Origin: Protea cynaroides
Taxonomy: Eukaryota > Streptophyta > Magnoliopsida > Proteales > Proteaceae
Direction: 5' to 3'
Length of the DNA stretch: 64,000 nt
NCBI GenBank assembly: GCA_028583415.1
Contig: CM053266.1
Location: 31,940,271-32,004,270, forward strand
This document shows, one piece after another, positions 42,101 to 51,100 of the stretch (positions are counted from its first letter, which is position 1; each line of letters begins with the position of its first letter). The position numbers and the translations under genes are program-made. The notes under the pieces were generated by a model. The model saw only the letters and a list, made by a program, of their open reading frames with translations. It had not been told where the DNA came from and searched no databases.

Positions 42101-45068
42101 CTCTCTTCTTTTTTCTGGTCTAAATCTGCTGGCTCTCTTCTTCTTTATCTTATTTATAGACTTAAGAAAGATTACAAAATAAGGAAGGATTTAGTCATCT
42201 TAAAAAAAATATCCTAAGATAAATTAAAAGGGAAACTTGCCTTTATAGATTTAGGAAAGTTTCCAAAAAAACAACTTACAAAATATCAATCCATAACTTA
42301 ACTTTAGGAAACAAAATCTAAGAATAATTTAGGAAAGAAATAACAAAAGAAGGAAAATTTCTGCTGTTGGTACTGTTCACGTGAACACTACCGTGAACAC
42401 TGTTCACGTGAACAGTGTGGGTTGGTCTTTGGGTTGGTCCAATGGACCAATACCGACTGGTTCTTTGGGCTGACCCATTATCGACTTGAGCTTGGGCCTT
42501 AGGCCTTCTTGGACTGCATCAGTATGTTAAATGAGAAAACCCGGGAATGAGAGTTTTACTTTCTTCTTAATAGAAGAAAAAAAAAAAGATTTATTATTTG
42601 AGCTATAAATCTAACCTTTTGTGAGTAGCGTATGAATTTAGGAATGAGAATAGATGCTTGCCTCCATTGGTTTTCTCTGGAACAGTTTACTTGCTTACAG
42701 GAGCCTATATTTGCCATATTATATTCTGAATTGTATTTCTTATGAGATTTAATTATCATCACAATATTGAATGGGGTTTGGCCTCTTAGTGAGCTTAAGA
42801 GCAATCTCTCATTTTTCTCGTTTGTAATTTATTTGATTTTGTATCTCATTATAATGTGTTATCTTATTTGATTTTGTCTCCTTTTCTTTACTCTTGAGTC
42901 ATAAAAGTTTTAGGCAACTATTTTACCAGCTGTTCTTATTCTCAATTTAATAACATGGCAATTGCACTAATGAATTTTCGTAATTTTCTTTCTATACTTA
43001 ATCACCCTTTTTCTTTCATGCATATGGTTTCAGCTAAGGGTGTTAAATGGTGTGGTTTCGGTTTAACGATCAAGTTTGGTTCTGGTTGAGTGCATAATGG
43101 GTATATCAAAAATCAAACCGTTTAGTAAACGGTTTCAAAATGCTTACCAAAATCAACTATTAATCGGTTTTGGTTATTCGGTTTTTAAACGGTTTCGTTG
43201 TCGTGCGGGGGAGGAAGAAAGAGAGTTAGGAACAAGGGAAAGGGGAAAGGGGAGAGGGGAGAGGGGAAAAGGAAGAAGGAAAGCTAGGGTATGCATTAAA
43301 ATAATTTTAATCATATACGAAGGTGGACTTACAATTTATAAGTAGGCCATGTAGAAAGCATTAAAATACAACAACAACAAAGCCTTTTTCCCAACTAAAT
43401 GGGGTCGGCTACATGGATTCTTGTCCTCCAATCAGCTTTGTTCGATGTCATACTTGAAACAAGGTCTAAGCTATGTGTGTCTTTCCTCACCACCTCCCCT
43501 AGAATCATCTTAGGTCTGTCCATAGCTCTTTTAAATCCTTCGATCTGAATCAAATCACTCCTCTGTATTTGAGCATCTAAAGGCCTTCGTTGAACATGGC
43601 CATACCATCTCAAATAGTTTTCTTGTAACTAATCATTGTCACAACCCATTTCTGGATGCGATCACGATACCCAAGTCGCCCCATAGGAAGACCCGAACCA
43701 CCCAGGATCCACACGCCTGTTGTGATTCACTAACCATACCAAGCAGTGTACGTATGCAATATCCATCACAATCAAATAATCAATAAGAGTAATAATAGCG
43801 AAAGCGAATATCATAAGTAACATGCTACCATTCTAATTGTATAATAACATAATCAAAGTCGTTATGTAATTACATCAGATGGTTCCACAAATATCATTTC
43901 GTATCCAATATACACATATACCAAGATGGAGTAAATCTGAAACAAACTAACATAGATAGGTTTCCAATAATCTATCTACAAGACTACATGTAAGAGAGAG
44001 GATGGTGTGCCACGTCAAGTCCCGTAGACGCAATCGGCGCAAACACAGCCCTCAAGATGATCCTCCAAGGGGTCTTTGCTAGCAAAGACCTCCTCCACCA
44101 ACGGAGACTCCATGAAGTCAGCCACCGAAGATGTACCTACAGAATTATCTGAAAGCAATTCGATATTGAGGGGTGAGCTCCATCCCAGCTCAATGAGGAG
44201 TCAAGTATCAATGCACATGTATGCTGGAGATCAACATCAATACACATATTCAATCGATAACAAATGCACATGCTTATGTATGTCTCTATAGCCGTACCCC
44301 AACGAAGAGATATGTCCGTACCCCATCACTTGGACTAGTTTGTGCCCCACCGCCTAAACATGTTCGTGCCCCACCACCTGAACACTTCCGTGCCCCACCA
44401 CTTGAACACTTCCGTGCCCCACCGTTTGGAATAATTCTCCCCGCTAGGGTACTGGATGTACGGGCCATGGCCAATGAGTTATGTCTACATGCATGCAAAA
44501 TGTAAAGGGGACCGCACCCCAGTAGAGATCTTCGGTCCTAGTCCCTTTGGGCTGTTGTATCCCCCACTAGGATGCTAGCTATGGAAAGCAGTGTCCATGT
44601 AGACGTGCACCACCAGTCCCTTCGGTATCCATACGCCACACAGACTAACCAAACACATTCATCACTCATCATCACACATCATAAATAGTTATTGCTTGTA
44701 TGCAAATGCATGCTCAGATATTCACAGTTAAGTATGGTATGTTATAATTTAAACACAACATTCATACAAAAATGACCTAATAAACTATGGACCCAACCCT
44801 CACCTAATGGCACAAGTTGTGTTGTTGAACTTGAAGTCAGCAATAGACTTCGCCCGGAGTCCCATGTCGGTTTACCTAATCATGTGCATAAGTTTTTATA
44901 CATTGTTAGATAGCTTTTAAACCAATGTGGACGCATCCACAACGTCATTATGCGGGTCCCAAGACAAGCAGGTAATGTAGGACCAGTCCCCAACTCAACA
45001 AATTAGGAACCAGCCACACAATAGGATCGATAAACAGTAAACTATAAACAGTACTTTCTTTCTTCTTT

Positions 45069-45119
<51 letters not shown>

Positions 45120-48100
45120 CAAGAAAAGGAAAAGAATCAATAGGTGGAGGGGAAGAAGGGATGGAAGAAAGGTAGGGGGATATGACCTAAGGCATCTCAC
45201 CTTAAGGCCTAGGCAGCTTCTCACCACCAGAGGTCTCTCACCTCATGAGTCCCTCACTCAACTGTCTGTTACAAACATGGCATAAACCAAATTTCTTTCA
45301 TTACTTCAGATATATCTTTTGGCCTAAGCCTTACATCACTTTAAATAGAGCTCAAAATTGGCTCCCAACATGGAAAGGAATTGACAAAGGAAATTAACTA
45401 ACTTGGAAGGAAACTAACTAGGAAAGTAACTACGAAATGAACTGAAATATATTGGAGATAACATCCTACTAATAACTAAGCAGCATCATATCTTTCTTTG
45501 ATTGCTTCAGCAAAATCACATCTTTCTAAGATTGATCTTTCCAATTGAATGATTTATTGGATCTTGCGAGATCTGATTTGATCTTGCGTGATCTTGTGAT
45601 TTGATTATGACTTGGCTGAACAATACTGCATCAGCAGGGAACCCTACGGTTGGTCCCCCAATGATTAAACTAGGTAATAGGCCAACAGCAGCCAAGACAG
45701 TGGATGAAATCGCAGCGGTAGGTGCCGTCGGCCAAGCCTTAAAGCTTTTTGTGAATAACCTGGCAGACTAAGTCGGCAGATCGATTTGCCAGCTCTGAGG
45801 TGCCACCGGCTTCCTACTAAATGGCCTAAACCGGCCCCTTGTTGCAAGCCTACCCCAAGACCACATCCGGACCCATGAGCTGAGCCAATGGACAATGATC
45901 TGGCGGTGTGTGCACCGGCTTGTCCGCCTGCTAAGCTCAGCTCAAAATAATTCTAAGTATATGGTCTGTCAATGGATGATAACCAGGCAGACTGTTCTGC
46001 CTGCTCATCTGCCAAACAAACCCATAGGTCATAATGTCGGAGCCGGGGGCAAGGGCATTGCCCCATCCGCCGGCTCAGGTCCGCCGACTGAGTCCGAAAA
46101 GCCAGACTCAACGAGGAAGATGATGTTTAAGTTGGGGATTGGCTTCCCCAACTCATTCTCTTCCACAAATTTATGGTGGGGAACATTCCCCCCACCCTTC
46201 TTGGTGTTATTGCATCAAACAACACCTCCATTCGAGGTGTTCCTAAGCAAGGTTCTAGGGTTTCTTGGGTAGCCATCAATGGTGGTTTACAACCATAAGG
46301 AAGAGGGGATGGAGATGGACTAACTTTTAGAGGGTGAGGGAAATCCAATGAAGCTATGGGCTTGAGTTTCCAATGGGCTTGAGTTTTGAGTTTCCAAGCT
46401 TCACCAAGTTCTCCTCTAAGAGCTTAGCAGCAGCCTTCTTCAATCCCTCCAAATAGCAAAAACCCTTAATGAGGGTGTGGGCCCTTATTTATAGGAAATC
46501 GGGGAGAGAGAGAGGGTGGCCCATATTCATAAGCCGGCGGCAAGGAGCCAGTTGGCTCATTCGCCGGTTATGTCTCCGACAGGGCCCGAATACAGCCCTG
46601 ACTTCAGTGACTCAGGCCCGACACATTGATAGGCATGCTAAGCCCACCCAAGGTCTGCTACAACGTTGATAGGTCTAGGTAAAATCCTTACCTAGGATCT
46701 GGACGCATCCATTGGGTCTGCGTCGGGTCCGTCAGCTGTCGACGTGGTAAAACCCGGCACACACGACGGTCCAAATTGGTAGGGAAATTTGGGGGCTGGT
46801 CTTACATCATGTATCAGCGCTACTCCCAATTCAGCTCTAATATGATCATTCCTTATCTTGTTTTTCTTGGTTTTGCCACACATCAATCTTAACATCCGAA
46901 TCTCAGCTACACTAAGTTTATCTATATGATGTTTCTTAACCACCCAACATTCCAACCATACATCATAGCCGATTGAATGACTTTCCTATAAAATTTTCTT
47001 TTTTTAAAAGAATACTCCAATCACACAACACTCTAAACGCACATCTCCACTTCATCCTACTTTAATCCTCTATGAAACATCATCTTCTATATCACCTTCT
47101 TTATTTATGATTGAACGTAAATACTTAAAAGAATCACTTTGGAGTATCTCTCTCTCTTCAATTTTCACCACCTTTTTATTTGTCCTTGTGTGACTAAAGT
47201 TACACACCATATACTCCGTCTCTATTCTACTTATCTTAAAACTTTTTTATTCCAATGTTGATCTCCATAACTCTAACTTGACTTTAATCTCTGCTTTTGT
47301 CTCATCCACCAAAACAATATCATCAACAAAAAGCATGCACCAAGGAACTTCATCTTGAATGTCTCTAGTGAAATTGTCCATAATGAAGGCAAACAAATAA
47401 GGGCATAAAGCTGATCCTTAATGTAAACCAATTGTAATTTGGAATTCACTACCTTGACCCCCCATGGTTCGCACACATCGCCACATTATATTATATATCC
47501 TTGACTATGTCCATATATTTTCTTAGAACATTTATCTTCTCTAATACTTGCCAGATTAACTCTCTAGGGACTCTGTCATAAGCTCATAATTGTCAAGGCG
47601 CTGCCCAAGTGCCCTTGTGACACTTTGAAAAATCGGGCGCCTTTGGTTGCTTAGGCGCCCCGTCAGGCCTCCAATGCCTTAGTTCGCCTTAGCGTTTTGA
47701 CAACTATGCATAAGTTTTTTCTAGGTCAATAAAGATCATATGGAGGTCCTTCTTACATTCTCTAAATCTTTCCATGAGTCTTCAATGTAAGTAAATAGCT
47801 TCTGTCGTGGATCTACCTAGCATAAAACCAAATTGGTTCTTCGTAATAGTAGTTTCTTGTCTCATACAAATTTCAATAACTCTCTTCCATAGTTTCATAG
47901 TATGACTTAATAATTTTATGCCTCTATAATTATTGCAGCTCTGAATATCACCTTTATTTTTATAAATTAGAACCACAATGCTTTTCCTCCATACATTTGG
48001 AATTTTACATGTGCTCATGGTTTCAAGTATCGTATCGATATGGGACATATTGGCCACTACGTGACAGTAATCGATACGATACAGTGCGATACGTCTCCCA

Positions 48101-51100
48101 ATTTTTTAAAATAGTTAATCAATGGGTATCGACCGTATTGAACCGATACGGGTCAATACAGATCGATACCCTTGATATAGTTCAATACCCCTCCGATACG
48201 GCTAATACGTCAAAAATGAATGATTCACATTTCCATTTTCTCATTTCAAAAATTCGGGGAAAAAAAAAAAAAACGTATCGACTTGTATCGGTCGACGAGT
48301 ATCAGACCGATACAGGTCGATACTTGTCAATACAGGTTAATACAATCGATATGAATGCTACGCCTACGTCCCAATAATTCCTCAATTTAAAAGGTTGTAT
48401 TGACAGCGGCTGCAACTCACTGAATTTTGTCTCAGGTGACAAGTAGAAAAAGATAAAAAAAAAATCATAAAAAGCACAAAAGAGAAAGGAAAAGCAGAAC
48501 AAAAATTGAAGGAAGAAGAAAAAGAGAAAAAAAAATCAGAAGAAGCAGAGAAGAGAAAGGAAACACGGAATAGAAATCAGAGGAGAATGAAGAAGAAAGA
48601 GAAGAAGAAGAAGAAGAAGAAGAAGCGGAAAAAAAAAATGGAAGCAGAGAAGAGAGAGGAAAAACAGAACAGAAATCTGAGGAGGAGGAAGAAAAAGAGG
48701 AAGAAAGACAAACCAGTTCATCAATGCTTAGTCTCCGGAAGCAGCCTTGAATTTGATCGATGTTGGGACAGTCCTATGCTTCCTCCTCGTTGAGTCCTGC
48801 AGAGGAAAATGACCTTTTGAGAAAAAAAAAATTTGTGTTCTCTGATTTCTCTCTTTTCTCGTCTTAGGTGCTGATATAGTGTATGGTGCTGATACAATGT
48901 ATCCGGATGTAACGTAATATTATACACAATCCAATAAAAAGTTATGAAAGCATCATATTCTTTTAATATACAAACTGCTCATTACTTGACATGTGTACTG
49001 AAATATCTACACCATCCAATTAAAACAAGAGAAATATTATAACTATAAAAAATAAGGCATGCAAACACACTTACCCCTAGGGAGGTTGAAACCTTCCTGG
49101 ACACCAAGATAATAAGGACTAAAGACTCAAAACATAGCCCCGATTTCGGCCTAGTATTAAACGTATTGTAAGAAACATTTTTCTTATTAATGTTGCTTAT
49201 ATATAGTGTTTTTATGCTTTAAAATTGTGTTTTGCATATTCCCTAATCATCGTGTGTATCCTACCCCATATCCTAGTTTATCCTAGCATATCCACCACAT
49301 CCATGATACAATACGATACGATACGTCTCTTAAAATCGCTGACCCATACGCTACCAATTCGCAATACTTAAAACCTTTCTTGTGCTCATAATCTTTTTGA
49401 ACAGCTTGATTAGCCAAGATACTCCATAGCTTCCTAGGCTCTTCTATACTTCTATTGGGACCTCATCTGGGCCTAGTACTTTACATTCATCCTCCTTAAA
49501 GCTTATTTTACTTCTGACACCCTAATTTTTCATATCTACCTATGACTTGTGGTGTCTTGATAGGTAATGCAGCTTTCTGGGACTGGGACACTATTACTCA
49601 AAGTTTCTTCATTTAGTAGGCTATAGAAATAATCATTCCATCTCTCTTTAATGTCATCATCTCTAACTAGAATTCTAACATCTGCACTTTTAATAAATCT
49701 AACATGGTCTGGATATCTACTCTTCGTTTCCTTCATCTTAGCTATTTTATAGATAGCTTTTTCCCCTTCGTTTGTGCTCAAATTTTTATAAAAAGAACTT
49801 CATATTTTTTACCCTTACTTTTCTATACCTTTTCTTTTTTGGATAAATAGGGCCCAAGGATATTTTAACTCATGACCTCTTTTATTTTTTTATCCTCTAT
49901 ATCCTTAGTCTTTTGTCTTGTCTTATATTATCTTTCTTAGCTTTGATGGAAAGCATTAAAATAATTTTAATTTTTCTCTATGAATAGACCTTCAGCACTA
50001 AGAGATTAAACTAAGGGTCTAATTCATTTTAACTGTTCCATACCATTGATTTTAAATGGTTTCATTTTTGAAACCAGAATCTAACTGTTTTACTGAATTT
50101 TTCATTTTTTAAATCAGAATCGAGCCGTTAATCATCAATTTCACCGTTTCGGGTGAAATGGTTCGATTCGGTTTCGGTTTTTAACACCCTTAGTTTCAGC
50201 GCTGTCATGCTAACTTTACACACCCCAATTATCGTGTATATTTCCATGCTCACCTAGTTATATCTATTAATTTGCATGTGCATTTTAAATTATTGATCTA
50301 CTTCAGCTATTTGTATGTTTTTCTAGTTCAGGGTTTTCTAAACTCGGGTTCTTTCTGCTAAAGATTTATAATTAATTTTGTATCCTTTGATCAGTGATGC
50401 TCGTTCAACTGGTCTGATCAAGTACCGTGATACATACCCATTTGGTGTGGATCCCAGCTGGCGTGGAAGTCGTTCAGAGCTTCCTTTTCTTAACTCCCTT
50501 AAAATGAAGATGTCTATATTGTTTGGTGTGGCTCAGATGAACCTAGGGATCATATTAAGTTACTTCAATGCGAGATTCTTTTCCAGCTCTTTAGACATAA
50601 GGTTCTATCCATTCTCTCTCTTTTATTCCCCCTTCCCCTCCTTTTCCTTTAAGACTTTAAAGTTATTTCTGTCTTCTTCCAAAAGGCATTGGAGAAGAGG
50701 TTGCTGATTCTACACTTTATTTATAGGCATCAATTTGTCCCACAGATGATCTTTTTCAACAGTCTCTTTGGGTATCTTGCACTCCTCATTGTCATTAAGT
50801 GGTGCACAGGGTCTCAAGCAGACCTATATCATGTCATGATTTACATGTTCTTAAGTCCCACTGATGATCTTGGTGATAATCAATTGTTGTGGGCTCAGAG
50901 ACCATTGCAGGTATTGGCTCCTAATCTTGGCATTGGATTTATTAGGTGCAAGTATTATCCTAATATTTTATTCAAAGTTGCCTGAATCTTGTCATATTCT
51001 TCTCACAGATCTTGTTGTTGCTTTTGGCTATTGTTGCTGTTCCTTGGATGCTTTTTCCAAAGCCTTTAATTTTGAGGAAGAATTATTTAGAGGTAAGGTG

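Larger units (their letters stand above)
43637..46805. mobile_element. LTR-like insertion, second copy (TGTCACA...GGTCTTAC)
   Basis: A 3.17-kb insertion in RTE copy 3 flanked by ATCAT at 43632-43636 and 46806-46810. Termini match the insertion at 6569-14045. It also shares the GTGAGCT(C/T)CA..AGCTCAA(T/C)GAGG segment (44170-44200 versus about 7072-7097). No gag-pol is seen. Interpreted as a solo gypsy-type LTR or non-coding derivative. A repeated CCCCACC(A/G)CC..GAACA(C/T) microrepeat occurs at 44320-44430. Confidence 0.7.
43368..49948 (-). mobile_element. RTE-type LINE, copy 3, carrying three insertions (14-bp TSD)
   Basis: Flanked by GAAAGCATTAAAAT at 43354-43367 and 49949-49962. The (TTG)n tail is at the low end (CAACAACAACAA), fixing minus orientation. 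Protein blocks on the minus strand are RWYGHVQRRPLDAQI (43560-43613), KKHHIDKLSVAEIRMLRLMC (46880-46940), AFCLLMI/ILFWWMRQKQ region (47273-47350), VWRKSIVVLIYKNKGDIQSC (47920-48000), and EKAIYKIAKMKETKSRYPDH (49690-49770). Insertions are an LTR-like element (43637-46805), a MITE (47585-47708) and a MULE-like element (48019-49380). Net length is about 1.9 kb. Confidence 0.9.
43035..50192. mobile_element. hAT-type MITE, split by a nested RTE
   Basis: Terminal inverted repeats TAAGGGTGTTAAA (left, 43035) and its complement TTTAACACCCTTA-like end (50180-50192) are flanked by an exact 8-bp duplication GTTTCAGC at 43027-43034 and 50193-50200. The MITE's own sequence is GGTTT/CGGTTT-rich (43035-43353 and about 49963-50192). 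An RTE with its own duplication sits inside. Confidence 0.88.

Noticed and set aside
44322..44426. Short regular repeats that resemble a CRISPR-like array
   Set aside because: Units are contiguous with no unique spacers, in a plant LTR-like element; simple tandem repeats.
45042..45285. Frames with poly-Phe or poly-Lys near 45.1 kb
   Set aside because: Created by the 43-bp T homopolymer.
48506..48793. Lys/Glu-rich 95-codon frame on +
   Set aside because: Low-complexity GAA/AAG tract inside a MULE-like element; no domain.
43027..50200. Separate neighbouring repeats rather than a nest
   Set aside because: Matching duplications at both outer borders and collinear RTE protein blocks across each insertion show nesting.
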